64,000 bases of DNA from Pseudodesulfovibrio sp. zrk46 (GCF_012516435.1 NZ_CP051216.1:2913669-2977668), one strand, 5' to 3'. Counted from the first letter of the stretch, positions 1 through 8,859 are shown. The notes: generated from the letters alone by a model not told the origin. Numbers and translations: made by a program.

Positions 1-14
1 AGTAACAAACTGAA

Positions 15-1073
15 ATGTTAGAACTCATTCTTGCGGTCAGTGTGGCCGTTTTTGTCTCTATGTTTTGCTCCGTGGCTGAGGCTGCATTGTATTCGATGAG
101 TTGGGCAGACATTGAGAAACTCATGACGAGTGGTCGTAAGTCGGCCAAAATATTACACAAGCTTCGTTCCAATGTAGATGAGCCTATCACGGCAATTCTG
201 ACTTTGAACACATGCGCTCATACAGCAGGTGCTGCTGTTGCCGGTTGGGCATGGGCCAATTTGTATGGAAAAGAGACTCTTTGGGCCTTTACAGCAGGCT
301 TTACAGTAATTATTCTCATCTTTACTGAGATTCTCCCGAAAACTATCGGTGTGGTTTACAGTGAACAGATTGCACCGCCATTGGCGCGACCGCTCAGAGG
401 CTTGGTTTGGATATTCAAACCTATCATTGCTCTGATGGGAATCCTTTCAAGCGCGGTGAGTAAAAAGGATGAGGGGCCGGATCATACAGAAGATGACATT
501 AGGGCTATTGTTTCCCTGACGCGTCGATCAGGGTCGATCAAACCGTACGAAGAGCAGTCTATCCGTAATATTCTGCTGCTGGACACCAAAACGGTTGAAG
601 AAATCATGACGCCGCGCACAGTGGTGTTCTCGTTGCCTTCGGATATGACCGTAAGTCAGGCGCGGGAGTTGCAACCTACGTGGCCGCATAGTCGTATCCC
701 GGTCTATGATGAAGATCAGGAAGACATTGTGGGTGTGGTCTACAGGCGGCAGGTGCTTGAGGCCTTGGCCGATGACAGGGATGACCTCAAGCTGAGTGAC
801 ATCATGCGGCCGGTCCGGTTCGTTTTGGCAACCATTACGCTGGATAAGTTGCTGGTGAAGTTTCTAGGCAGCCGACTCCATTTGTGCGTCGTTCTGGACG
901 AGTATGGCGGAGTGGCCGGAGTCGTGACTTTGGAAGACGTGCTTGAAGAAATTTTGGGAAGTGAAATTGTTGACGAGACCGACCAGGTAGTGGATATGCG
1001 TGAACTCGCACGCCAGCAGCGTGATGAGTTGACGGGAAACCTCGGCAAAGACGGCGACAGCAATGACAAGTAG
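15..1073 (+). CDS. CNNM/CorB-type membrane protein with CBS pair
   Basis: A 352-residue membrane protein of the CNNM (DUF21) / HlyC-CorC family, whose members are linked to magnesium or cobalt efflux and ion homeostasis. Residues about 1-145 hold the hydrophobic DUF21 region with the family motif FTEILPKTIG. A CBS pair follows at about 190-320 (EEIMTPRTVV, then VVLDEYGGVAGVVTLEDVLEEILG). The protein ends soon after, at DETDQ plus a short polar tail, so the C-terminal CorC_HlyC domain of longer relatives is absent. The start is the first in-frame ATG and gives a sensible N-terminal helix, but only 14 bases precede it, so the ribosome site and upstream context are cut off. It lies 30 nt ahead of ccmE on the same strand. 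The family assignment is firm; the ion is not known. Confidence 0.85.
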   Translation: MLELILAVSVAVFVSMFCSVAEAALYSMSWADIEKLMTSGRKSAKILHKLRSNVDEPITAILTLNTCAHTAGAAVAGWAWANLYGKETLWAFTAGFTVIILIFTEILPKTIGVVYSEQIAPPLARPLRGLVWIFKPIIALMGILSSAVSKKDEGPDHTEDDIRAIVSLTRRSGSIKPYEEQSIRNILLLDTKTVEEIMTPRTVVFSLPSDMTVSQARELQPTWPHSRIPVYDEDQEDIVGVVYRRQVLEALADDRDDLKLSDIMRPVRFVLATITLDKLLVKFLGSRLHLCVVLDEYGGVAGVVTLEDVLEEILGSEIVDETDQVVDMRELARQQRDELTGNLGKDGDSNDK

Positions 1074-1103
1074 CGCGATGCGCATGATTACAAGGAATAC
1101 ATA

Positions 1104-1535
1104 ATGGCGAAAAGCAACAACAAAGCGGTTTATGCCGTGGCTCTGCTCTTGTTCTTGGGCGGCCTCGGATACCTTATTTTCTCCGGGCTGACTGAGGACA
1201 GTGTCTACTTCCTCAATGTTTCTGAAGCTCTTGCCGAGGACCGGAGTCAAATCAAACAGGCACGCTTGTTCGGCAAGGTGTCTCCTGAGAATCTCGCCAT
1301 CGCCGAAGGAAAACTTGGCGCAGCCTTCGATCTCGTTGATAAAATGGAAGCAGGTAAATCTTTGCGCGTAGAGTTCAAAGGAGCACTGCCTGATACATTT
1401 AAAGAAGACGTGGAAGTCATCGTTGAAGGTGGTTTTACCCCTGACGGAAAGACTTTTGTCGCCCGTACCCTTGTTACCAAATGTCCCTCCAAGTATGAGG
1501 AGCAGAGCAAGGAAATGGAGAGCCAGAAAGGCTAA
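1104..1535 (+). CDS. ccmE: CcmE, cytochrome c haem chaperone, Cys variant
   Basis: Periplasmic haem chaperone of system I cytochrome c maturation: it takes haem from CcmC and hands it to CcmF. The 143-residue protein has one N-terminal membrane anchor (about residues 8-28) and a small beta-barrel domain. The usual haem-binding motif HxxxY is replaced by CPSKY (Cys127, Tyr131), so haem would attach through a cysteine. This Cys-type CcmE is known from Desulfovibrio and archaea and goes with Ccm systems that lack CcmG and CcmH; neither gene is in this cluster. A likely ribosome site (AAGGAA) precedes the ATG. The gene is separated from ccmF by 233 nt containing a strong hairpin. Confidence 0.93.
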   Translation: MAKSNNKAVYAVALLLFLGGLGYLIFSGLTEDSVYFLNVSEALAEDRSQIKQARLFGKVSPENLAIAEGKLGAAFDLVDKMEAGKSLRVEFKGALPDTFKEDVEVIVEGGFTPDGKTFVARTLVTKCPSKYEEQSKEMESQKG

Positions 1536-1564
1536 CGCCATAGGCGTTTCGGCCTTTGGCGATG

Positions 1565-1607
1565 AAAAGACAGGTAGCCTGCCGCTTCGCGGTGGTCCTG
1601 TCTTTTT
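1565..1607 (+). terminator. Hairpin terminator between ccmE and ccmF
   Basis: AAAAGACAGG (1565-1574) pairs perfectly with CCTGTCTTTT (1597-1606), and an inner hairpin CCGC-TTC-GCGG sits at 1582-1592. The T-rich tract TCTTTTTCTTT follows. It looks like a rho-independent terminator and would separate ccmE from the rest of the ccm operon, or act as partial attenuation. Confidence 0.75.
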
Positions 1608-1768
1608 CTTTGTCCGGGATATGGCGCTTTCGGGGGAAGTGAAATTTTGTTCACATGGTTGCCCGTTTGATTTATCCCAGTCTATCGCAGTTTGACTTTG
1701 ATCATGGACGCGGCCGCCTGATGTGCGGTATGTCTGCGCATTAGTACGACGTTTCTGAAGGAGTTTCT

Positions 1769-3664
1769 ATGCATTTGACCGGTTACGTGGGCCTGCTTTT
1801 CGCTTTGCTCGCCTTTTTGTTCCTCGCGGTTTGGGCCGGAGTCGCGGCCTGGAGCGACAAAGAAGACGCCCTCGGGCTCATTGAGCGCGGCCAGATTATC
1901 GGCAGTGGTGGCGTTCTCTTTTCGTCGATGATTCTGCTTATCTCTCTGGCTTCCCGCGACTATTCCTTTGAGTATGTCTATGACAACGTCGATAATGCGC
2001 TGTCCTTCGTATATACCCTCACTGCCTTTTGGGGCGGACGCGAAGGTTCACTGCTGTTTTGGGAATTGATCATTGCCGTGTCAGGCATGATCTATGTGTA
2101 CACGCCGGGGTACCGGATGCTCGCACCTAAAACACGGTTGTATTTCTGGATGTTTTTCCTCGCAATTCAGGGCTTCTTCCTGCTCCTGCTTACGTGCTGG
2201 TCCAATCCGTTCATCGAGATGATTCCTGCGCCTTCTGATGGTCGCGGTCTGAATCCCTTGTTGCGCAACCCGGGCATGATCTTCCATCCGCCGCTGCTTT
2301 TCCTCGGTTTCGCCATGTACGCTATCCCGGCAGCATGTGCCTTGGCATCTTCCATCGCCGGTGAGCAGAAATCCTGGATTACTGCATCCCGCAACTGGAA
2401 CATCCTGTCTTGGGTTTTCCTGACCGCAGGCATCGTGCTGGGCGGTTGGTGGTCCTACATGGAGTTGGGCTGGGGTGGATACTGGGCATGGGATCCGGTC
2501 GAAAATGCCTCCCTGATTCCGTGGTTCGCAGGTACCGCCGTGCTGCATACCTCCATCATTGAGGTTCGTCGCAATGCGCTTCAGCGTACTAACGTTTTTC
2601 TGATGTCCATGACGTTCCTGTTGTGCATCTTCTCTACCTACCTGACTCGTTCGGGCGTTATTGATTCTCTGCATAGCTTCGGCGAATCCCCGGTGGCCAT
2701 CCCGCTGTTCTGGGGGCAGGTTGCCATTATCGTGATCACTCTGATGGTGACCTTCATGAGTGAACGTCCCACCTACCGTACTTTGTCCGACTTCATCAGC
2801 CGACAGGGAATGCTGGTCATTACCGCTTGGTTCCTGTTGGCACTCGGTATGGTTGTTACTCTCGGAACCATGTGGCCCGTCATCAGCCAGATTTGGACTA
2901 CCAAGTCCATGGGATTGGATGCAAACTTCTACAATCGTGTTTGCCTGCCGTTCATGGCTGTGCTGGTGTTGATCTTCTGCTACTGTCCTTGGCTTGGCTG
3001 GAAGGGCGGAATCCGTAATAAAATTGGATTTGGCGCTGTTTCCGGTGTGCTGGTCGCAGCTCTGATCACCTTCTACGTCTCGGGTATGACCAAGCCATTG
3101 GCCGCGCTGACCGCTGCCGCATCCGTGGCCGCTGTCGTGTCCATTATCATGTTGTTTGTGCTTAATCCGAATCTTCGCAAGTCTCGCCAGTCTTGGGGAG
3201 CTTACGGTATTCACCTTGGCCTGGTGCTCATGGCTCTTGGTATCGCCTTCTCCGGTCCGTACAAGATTGAGCATGAGTTTGTGTTGGCTCAGGGCGAGAC
3301 TGCTCAGCTTGGCGATTACCAGATCAAGTACCTCTCCATGGTGGAGGACAACACTCCCGAGTTGCTCGCTCGCGCTACCACCACTTTGGAAGTGACCAAG
3401 GATGGAAAGGTGATCGGCCTGATGCAGCCCGACAAACGTATTTACAAGAACTTCGAACAACAACAGTTCGCTGAAGTTTCCACTATCTTCAGCCTGGGTG
3501 ACGAAGTCTATTCGACTTTGCTTGGGTTCACCGAAGGCGAGAAGGCCAGCTTCAAGATCAGCGTGAATCCGCTGGTGAACTGGGTCTGGATTGGCGGCAC
3601 TATCATGTGCATTTTGCCGTTCCTCGTTCTGCGTCGCATTCGTCGACCTGAGGAGACCGAGTAA
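1769..3664 (+). CDS. ccmF: CcmF, cytochrome c haem lyase subunit
   Basis: Large polytopic membrane protein that attaches haem to apocytochrome c in system I maturation. The 631 residues form many transmembrane helices. The tryptophan-rich WWD segment lies at about 227-251 (GWGGYWAWDPVENASLIPW), with candidate haem-ligand histidines at His173 (FHPPLLFLG) and His260. The start ATG is preceded by AAGGAG at good spacing. The stop codon overlaps the start of ccmA (TAATG), so the two are probably translationally coupled. No ccmH or ccmG follows, so CcmF here would work with the TPR protein at the end of the operon rather than with CcmH; that pairing is inference. Confidence 0.95.
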   Translation: MHLTGYVGLLFALLAFLFLAVWAGVAAWSDKEDALGLIERGQIIGSGGVLFSSMILLISLASRDYSFEYVYDNVDNALSFVYTLTAFWGGREGSLLFWELIIAVSGMIYVYTPGYRMLAPKTRLYFWMFFLAIQGFFLLLLTCWSNPFIEMIPAPSDGRGLNPLLRNPGMIFHPPLLFLGFAMYAIPAACALASSIAGEQKSWITASRNWNILSWVFLTAGIVLGGWWSYMELGWGGYWAWDPVENASLIPWFAGTAVLHTSIIEVRRNALQRTNVFLMSMTFLLCIFSTYLTRSGVIDSLHSFGESPVAIPLFWGQVAIIVITLMVTFMSERPTYRTLSDFISRQGMLVITAWFLLALGMVVTLGTMWPVISQIWTTKSMGLDANFYNRVCLPFMAVLVLIFCYCPWLGWKGGIRNKIGFGAVSGVLVAALITFYVSGMTKPLAALTAAASVAAVVSIIMLFVLNPNLRKSRQSWGAYGIHLGLVLMALGIAFSGPYKIEHEFVLAQGETAQLGDYQIKYLSMVEDNTPELLARATTTLEVTKDGKVIGLMQPDKRIYKNFEQQQFAEVSTIFSLGDEVYSTLLGFTEGEKASFKISVNPLVNWVWIGGTIMCILPFLVLRRIRRPEETE

Positions 3665-4329
3665 TGGCTGGAGGTAAGCCGTTTTTGACGGTGAAACGAG
3701 CTGCCAAATTTTATGGCAATAAGCTCGTCTTCAAAGATATCTCCTGTGAGGTTGGACCGGGCCAGATTATGCTGGTCGCTGGCCCCAACGGTGCAGGTAA
3801 ATCAACCCTCATGCGTATCATGGCAGGGCTGTCCAAGCCGTCTGCCGGTGATGTGGCGCTGGGATTGGAGCCGGAGGAGGTTGCCTATCTTGGGCATTCC
3901 ACCTTCATTTATCCGGGGCTTTCCGCACTGGCTAATCTGAAGTTCTGGGCGTCCATGTACGGCATTTCCGCTTCCCGTGATGAGCTTATGGTTCTGCTTA
4001 AGCGTGTTGGGCTTGAGCGTGCCGCGGAAGAAAAGGCTGGCTCCTTTTCCCGAGGTATGGCGCAGCGTTTGAATTTGGCCCGTATCTATCTTGTGGAGCC
4101 CAAGCTCATCTTCTTGGATGAGCCTGGAACCGGTCTTGATCCCAAGTCTCTGGCGACACTGCGCCGTGAGATTGTTGGCTTTCGAGATAATGGCACCAGT
4201 GTGGTCTGGATTAGTCATCACGTAGCGGAAGATACCGCCTTGGCTGACACTGTGCTGGCCATTGGTGGCAAGAAGCTGGAATACTTTGGGCCTGCATCTG
4301 AATATCAGGTGGAGGTGTGTGAATGCTAA
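3664..4329 (+). CDS. ccmA: CcmA, haem exporter ATP-binding subunit
   Basis: ATPase of the CcmABCD complex, which releases haem-loaded CcmE from CcmC. The 221-residue ABC protein shows Walker A GPNGAGKS (40-47), the ABC signature region FSRGMAQR (128-135) and Walker B LIFLDEP (148-154). It starts on the ATG inside the ccmF stop (TAATG) and overlaps ccmB by 7 nt, which supports tight coupling in the operon. Confidence 0.95.
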   Translation: MAGGKPFLTVKRAAKFYGNKLVFKDISCEVGPGQIMLVAGPNGAGKSTLMRIMAGLSKPSAGDVALGLEPEEVAYLGHSTFIYPGLSALANLKFWASMYGISASRDELMVLLKRVGLERAAEEKAGSFSRGMAQRLNLARIYLVEPKLIFLDEPGTGLDPKSLATLRREIVGFRDNGTSVVWISHHVAEDTALADTVLAIGGKKLEYFGPASEYQVEVCEC

Positions 4330-5000
4330 AACGCACCGCTGCCTTTGTTTCTAAAGATTTGAAGCTCTCCGTGTCCGGAGGGCAGGGGATGGTCCAGGCG
4401 GTATTGCTGGGATTACTCCTCATATTCATGTTTTCGTTGTCCAAGCCGCTGGGCGGAGCCATTTCGCCACAGGCCGCAGGAGCCATTTTCTGGCTCGCTT
4501 CGGCTTTTGGACTGGTGCTGGTCTTCAATGACTTGTTTTCCATCGAAGAGGCCAACGGCGCGCGTATCGGTATTTTGTCCTCGCCTGCGCCCGTTCATGC
4601 CGTATGGATCGGTAAGGGGCTTGCCGGGTTGACCTTGCTGCTCATTTCGCAGCTGGTTTTTCTGCCGGCAACTGTAGCCTTTTTGGGGCAAACCGTTTCC
4701 GGTCCATGGTGGCTGTTGCTGGTGACTTTGGTTGGTGCTGATATCGGCCTTGTTGTCATTGGCGCGCTGCTCGGTGCGCTGAGTCAGGGACAGGCTGCCC
4801 GAGAGTCGCTTTTGTCGGTCATCGTATTTCCACTTCTGTTGCCAGTGCTGTTGGCTGGAATCACTTTGTTCGGCATGTGTTTTTCGCCCGAAGCCGTGGA
4901 AGGTACGGATAATTGGCTCGGATTAATTTTTGCTTTTGATTGTTTGTTTGCAGGGGCTGGCCTGTTCCTGTTCCCGTTCGTCTACAGTGGGGAAGAGTAG
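4323..5000 (+). CDS. ccmB: CcmB, haem exporter membrane subunit
   Basis: Membrane partner of CcmA in cytochrome c maturation. It has 225 residues with about six hydrophobic helices and the family-typical beginning (RTAAFVSKDLKLSV). The ATG lies inside the last codons of ccmA (7-nt overlap), and the stop is 3 nt before ccmC. Position between ccmA and ccmC is standard for system I operons and agrees with the sequence. Confidence 0.92.
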   Translation: MLKRTAAFVSKDLKLSVSGGQGMVQAVLLGLLLIFMFSLSKPLGGAISPQAAGAIFWLASAFGLVLVFNDLFSIEEANGARIGILSSPAPVHAVWIGKGLAGLTLLLISQLVFLPATVAFLGQTVSGPWWLLLVTLVGADIGLVVIGALLGALSQGQAARESLLSVIVFPLLLPVLLAGITLFGMCFSPEAVEGTDNWLGLIFAFDCLFAGAGLFLFPFVYSGEE

Positions 5001-5003
5001 AGT

Positions 5004-5666
5004 ATGAAAGTGAAGGTTCTCACCGCATTGGCAGTTCTCGCCATTTTGGTTCACCAGTATATGATCTGGTTCTATGCACCCATAGCCCAGTCTGGACCGG
5101 TGCAGAAGATATTCTACATGCACCTGCCGTGTTCCTGGTGGGCGCTCATGTCTTTCTTCGTGGTGTTCGTGTCCTCCATCCTCTATCTCTTCAAACGAGA
5201 TGATAAGTACGACCGTATCGCTGGTGGAGCCGCCGAACTTGGTGTGTTGTTTGCCACCTTGGCTCTCGCAACAGGTTCTGTTTGGGCTCGCGCCGAGTGG
5301 GGGCATTGGTGGATCTGGGATCCCAAGCTCACCACTGCTTTGATCATGTGGTATGTTTACGCGGCGTATCTCGTCCTGCGAGTCACCCCCATGGGCCGCG
5401 ATCGCAAGGCTCTTGTTTGTGCCGTGCTGGGTATCGTCGCTTTCCTTGATGTCCCATTGGTCTTCTTTGCCGCAAAGCTGTGGGGCAGTGCTCACCCTGA
5501 TGGTGTGGCGCGCCAGAGCTCCGGCATGGCCGTCAAAATGTGGCACACTGTATTCGCCGGTCTCATCGCTTTCGGGTTTGTCTGGGGTTCCATTTTGCTT
5601 GCTCGTGTGAAGCAGTTGGGCCGTCAGGCAGAGTTGGAAGCAAAGCTCGTTTGGGACGAAGAATAG
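5004..5666 (+). CDS. ccmC: CcmC, haem delivery protein
   Basis: Membrane protein that loads haem onto CcmE. The 220-residue protein contains the WWD motif at about 98-115 (EWGHWWIWDPKLTTALIMW) and a conserved His40 in QKIFYMHLP, with a second candidate ligand in KMWHTVFAG. Six hydrophobic helices fit the family. It starts 3 nt after ccmB and is followed by 73 nt before the short ccmD. Confidence 0.95.
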   Translation: MKVKVLTALAVLAILVHQYMIWFYAPIAQSGPVQKIFYMHLPCSWWALMSFFVVFVSSILYLFKRDDKYDRIAGGAAELGVLFATLALATGSVWARAEWGHWWIWDPKLTTALIMWYVYAAYLVLRVTPMGRDRKALVCAVLGIVAFLDVPLVFFAAKLWGSAHPDGVARQSSGMAVKMWHTVFAGLIAFGFVWGSILLARVKQLGRQAELEAKLVWDEE

Positions 5667-5739
5667 AGTTTGGTCGAATTTTCAAGAGTAAGTCCGTAAT
5701 TTTCATATAGATTAACTACCCGTAGAATAGGGAGAAAAT

Positions 5740-5886
5740 ATGTCTGCAACCACTTATCTCATCATAGCCAACAGCCTCGTCTGGATTGGCATCGCGGGAT
5801 ACCTTGGTTTCCTGGCTTCCAGGGCATCGGAATTGAAAAAGCGTGAGCAACAGATTGAGCTCTTGGGAGGCGGCGATGACAGCTAG
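5740..5886 (+). CDS. ccmD: CcmD-like small membrane protein
   Basis: A 48-residue protein with one membrane helix (about residues 5-26, YLIIANSLVWIGIAGYLGFL) followed by a basic then acidic cytoplasmic tail (ELKKREQQIELLGGGDD). CcmD is a small, poorly conserved helper of the CcmABC complex with this same layout. The gene sits directly after ccmC, has GGGAGA upstream of the ATG, and overlaps the next gene by 11 nt. Size, topology and position support the call; the sequence alone would not. Confidence 0.8.
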   Translation: MSATTYLIIANSLVWIGIAGYLGFLASRASELKKREQQIELLGGGDDS

Positions 5887-6523
5887 CACTGTATCTTTCG
5901 GCCGTAAGTCGGTCATTTTGGCGGTTATCATTTCCGTGGCCGCCATGTTTGTTACCAGCTTTGTCTATCGAATGAATAATCCGAATCTGTTTGTGCAGGT
6001 GAAGAAACAGCAGGGGCCTCAGCAACCTGTTGATCATGATCACGATGGCGATGGAATTCAGGATGATGGCCCCAATGCGGGAAAGCGGACTTCTGACGTC
6101 ATGGGCCAAGGCATGGGCGGTAGCATGGGACAGATCAGGGAATTCATGGCTGCAGTTGAGGCCAATCCCAATGACACCAAAGCGCTCGTAAACCTCGGTA
6201 ACGCGTTCTTGATGATGCGTGCATGGGACCGTGCTCTTGAGCCGCTCCAGAAGGCTAATGAAATTGATCCCGGAAACATCGGTCTGCTCAAAGCTATTGG
6301 CATTGTCCACTTCAATAAGCAGGAGTTTCAGAAAGCTGCTGACGTCTATAAGGAGATCCTGGAGATCGAACCGAACGATTCTCTGGCATTGTTCAATTCA
6401 GGGGTCATTTACAAACATTATTTCGAAAAGCCTGATGAAGCCCGAACTTATTTCGAGAAGGTTATTGCCGTTGAAAAGGATGACCAGGAAATCATAAAGA
6501 TGGCCAAGCAGGAGCTCGAGTAG
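5876..6523 (+). CDS. Membrane-anchored TPR protein of the ccm operon
   Basis: A 215-residue protein with one N-terminal membrane helix (about 12-32), a polar linker rich in Asp/Gly/Met, and about three TPR repeats from about residue 100 to the end (for example ALVNLGNAFLMMRAWDRALEPL). An in-frame GTG at 5843 would add 11 residues, but GGAGG at 5866-5870 points to the ATG at 5876. The layout resembles the TPR part of CcmI or NrfG, which bind apocytochrome. With no CcmG/CcmH here, I infer it presents apocytochrome to CcmF. It ends the ccm cluster; 192 nt with a new promoter follow. Confidence 0.8.
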   Translation: MTASTVSFGRKSVILAVIISVAAMFVTSFVYRMNNPNLFVQVKKQQGPQQPVDHDHDGDGIQDDGPNAGKRTSDVMGQGMGGSMGQIREFMAAVEANPNDTKALVNLGNAFLMMRAWDRALEPLQKANEIDPGNIGLLKAIGIVHFNKQEFQKAADVYKEILEIEPNDSLALFNSGVIYKHYFEKPDEARTYFEKVIAVEKDDQEIIKMAKQELE

Positions 6524-6577
6524 AAAAAATAATTAAAAATCAAGTTGTTGGTGTGACAGCTGATCTGTCATATCGTA

Positions 6578-6605
6578 TTGACAAGATTTGCAAATTAAAT
6601 ACAAT
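6578..6605 (+). promoter_or_regulatory. Predicted sigma-70-type promoter of liv operon
   Basis: TTGACA (6578-6583), a 16-nt spacer and TACAAT (6600-6605) match the sigma-70 consensus at 11 of 12 positions. It lies 110 nt upstream of livK. The leader then holds an imperfect hairpin at 6617-6648 (CTTG..GCGT with ACGC..CAAG), which could affect message stability. Confidence 0.6.
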
Positions 6606-6715
6606 GCTTCATTGCACTTGGAAAAGCGTGGGGAGACGCGTTTTCAAGTCTCTGAAGCATTTTTGCAACTTCTAGTTGTGACTGTTGGAACCCTTATACA
6701 TTTAGGAGAGGAAGT

Positions 6716-7876
6716 ATGAGAAAACTGTCTCTGATCGCGTTGAGCCTCGTTATGGCCTTCATGCTCGCCGCATGCGGCGGTGAAGAACGCAAAAAAGACA
6801 ACGAAGCTGACGTAGAAACCGGCGAAGCTACCGCTGAAAAAATTGTTCTTGGCGTAGCCGGTGCTCATTCTGGCGACCTGGCCTCCTATGGCCTGCCTAC
6901 TGTTAATGCCGCTAAGCTCGCCGCAGCCAAAATCAACGCTGCCGGTGGTGTCAATGGCGCCATGGTTGAAGTCGTCGCACAGGACGATCAGTGCAAGCCC
7001 GAGTTGGCTACCAACGCCGCCACCAAGATGGTTTCCGACGACGTGAAGATCGTTCTCGGTCACATCTGCTCCGGCGCCACCAAGTCTGCTCTGCCCATCT
7101 ATCTCGAATCCGAGATCGTTGTTATATCTCCTTCTGCTACCAACCCGCCTCTGACTCAGTCCGGCGAGTACCCGAACTTCTTCCGTACCATCGCTCCTGA
7201 TGATGCACAGGCTGCTCTCGAAGTTGCCTTTGCCAAGGGGCTTGGTCTCAAGAACATCGCAGTTATCCACGATAAGGGTGACTACGGTAAGGGTTTTGCT
7301 TCTTTCTGCAAGCAGTTCATTGAGCAGGAAGATGGCATCAACGTCGCTCTGTTTGAAGGCGTTACCCCCGGCGCAGTTGATTACTCCGCCGTTGTTCAGA
7401 AGATCAAATCCTCCGGTGCTGACGGCGTCATCTTCGGTGGTTACCATCCTGAAGCTTCCAAGATCGTCACTGGTATGCGCAAGAAGGGCCTTGAGATTCC
7501 CTTCCTGTCTGATGACGGTGTGAAGGATGATACCTTCATCAAGGTTGCCGGCAAGTACGCTGAAGGCGTTTACGCTACCGGTCCGATGGACTTCTCTTCC
7601 AACGCCCTGTTCCAGGAAGCCGTTGAAGCTCACAAGAAAGAATTCGGTTCCGATCCCGGTCCGTTCTTCCCCGAAGCTTACTCCGCCGCTCTGGCTCTGA
7701 TGAAGGCTGTTGAGAACGCTGGTTCCACCGACTACGCAAAGATCGTTGACGCTCTGCGCACCAAGTACGTTGACACCCCTGTTGGCAAGATCAAGTTCGA
7801 CGCCAAGGGTGATGCTGAAGGTGTTGGCTTCGCCATCTACCAGGTTAAAGACGGCAAGTACGTGGAAGTTAAGTAA
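6716..7876 (+). CDS. livK: Branched-chain amino-acid ABC transporter binding protein
   Basis: Substrate-binding component of a Liv-type ABC importer, family Peripla_BP_6. The 386-residue precursor has a lipoprotein signal with lipobox LAAC (Cys20), so it is probably tethered to the membrane. The mature domain starts around residue 41 (KIVLGVAGAHSGDLASYG) and runs to the end with typical motifs such as SPSATNPPLT. AGGAGAGG lies just before the ATG. It is the first gene of the livKHMGF operon, separated from livH by a hairpin. Leucine/isoleucine/valine is the usual ligand, but this fold also binds other amino acids and amides. Confidence 0.92.
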   Translation: MRKLSLIALSLVMAFMLAACGGEERKKDNEADVETGEATAEKIVLGVAGAHSGDLASYGLPTVNAAKLAAAKINAAGGVNGAMVEVVAQDDQCKPELATNAATKMVSDDVKIVLGHICSGATKSALPIYLESEIVVISPSATNPPLTQSGEYPNFFRTIAPDDAQAALEVAFAKGLGLKNIAVIHDKGDYGKGFASFCKQFIEQEDGINVALFEGVTPGAVDYSAVVQKIKSSGADGVIFGGYHPEASKIVTGMRKKGLEIPFLSDDGVKDDTFIKVAGKYAEGVYATGPMDFSSNALFQEAVEAHKKEFGSDPGPFFPEAYSAALALMKAVENAGSTDYAKIVDALRTKYVDTPVGKIKFDAKGDAEGVGFAIYQVKDGKYVEVK

Positions 7877-7900
7877 TTGTTGATTTAAGACTATGAACGG

Positions 7901-7930
7901 CCAGGGGGCAGGTGTATGCCTGTCCCCTGG
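7901..7930 (+). terminator. Hairpin between livK and livH
   Basis: CCAGGGGGCAGG (7901-7912) pairs with CCTGTCCCCTGG (7919-7930), 12 bp with one G-U, loop TGTATG. No T-run follows. It more likely stabilises the livK message or gives partial termination, so that the binding protein is made in excess over the permease, as in other ABC operons. Confidence 0.6.
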
Positions 7931-7956
7931 TGTCATATTAATAGACGGACTAATTT

Positions 7957-8859
7957 ATGGATTATTTTCTGGAATTGCTCTTCGGCGGACTGACCCGAGG
8001 CAGCATCTATGCTCTCATCGCCCTTGGCTACACTATGGTCTACGGCATCATTGAGCTTATCAATTTCGCCCACGGCGAAATCTACATGATCGGCGCATTC
8101 ACTGGATTGATCGTGGCTGGGCTGCTGACCATGCTTGGTTTCCCTGGCTACTCAATCCTGATTATCGCCATGATCTGTGCGGTCATCTGGGCCGCAGCCT
8201 ATGGCTATACCATTGAGAAAGTTGCGTACAAGCCCCTGCGTGGCGCTCCGCGTCTTTCTCCTCTGATTTCTGCCATCGGTATGTCCATTTTCCTGCAGAA
8301 CTACGTGATGCTCTCTCAGACCTCTGACTTCCTTCCCTTCCCGGAACTCATTCCTGAGTTCGAATTTATGAAGGGTATGGGCTCCATGCTCAGTTCCTCT
8401 GAGATGGTCATTGTTGTGACCACCATCATGGTCTGCATCGGTCTGACTCTGTTTATCAAGTACACCAAGCTGGGTAAGGCCATGCGTGCCACTGCCCAGA
8501 ACCGCAAGATGGCTATGTTGGTCGGCATTAACGTCGACATGGTCATCTCTGCCACCTTCGTCATCGGTTCGAGCCTGGCAGCTGTTGGCGGCGTTCTCAT
8601 CGCCTCCCATATCGGCCAGATCAACTACTTTATCGGGTTCATCGCAGGCATTAAGGCTTTCACCGCTGCAGTGCTTGGCGGCATTGGCTCCATCCCCGGC
8701 GCCATGCTTGGAGCCCTTGTGCTCGGTCTGACCGAGGCGTTTGCCACCGGCTACGTCTCCTCTGACTATGAGGATGTCTTTGCATTCTGCCTGCTCGTTC
8801 TCATTCTGATTTTCCGCCCCTCTGGAATCATGGGTAAGGAAAAGGTCCAGAAGGTGTAA
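7957..8859 (+). CDS. livH: Branched-chain amino-acid ABC permease LivH
   Basis: Inner-membrane permease of the Liv importer. It has 300 residues, about eight hydrophobic helices, and the family start LTRGSIYALIALGYTMVYGI and motif ELINFAHGEIYMIGAF. Length and order match LivH proteins. It is followed 47 nt later by livM. Confidence 0.95.
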   Translation: MDYFLELLFGGLTRGSIYALIALGYTMVYGIIELINFAHGEIYMIGAFTGLIVAGLLTMLGFPGYSILIIAMICAVIWAAAYGYTIEKVAYKPLRGAPRLSPLISAIGMSIFLQNYVMLSQTSDFLPFPELIPEFEFMKGMGSMLSSSEMVIVVTTIMVCIGLTLFIKYTKLGKAMRATAQNRKMAMLVGINVDMVISATFVIGSSLAAVGGVLIASHIGQINYFIGFIAGIKAFTAAVLGGIGSIPGAMLGALVLGLTEAFATGYVSSDYEDVFAFCLLVLILIFRPSGIMGKEKVQKV

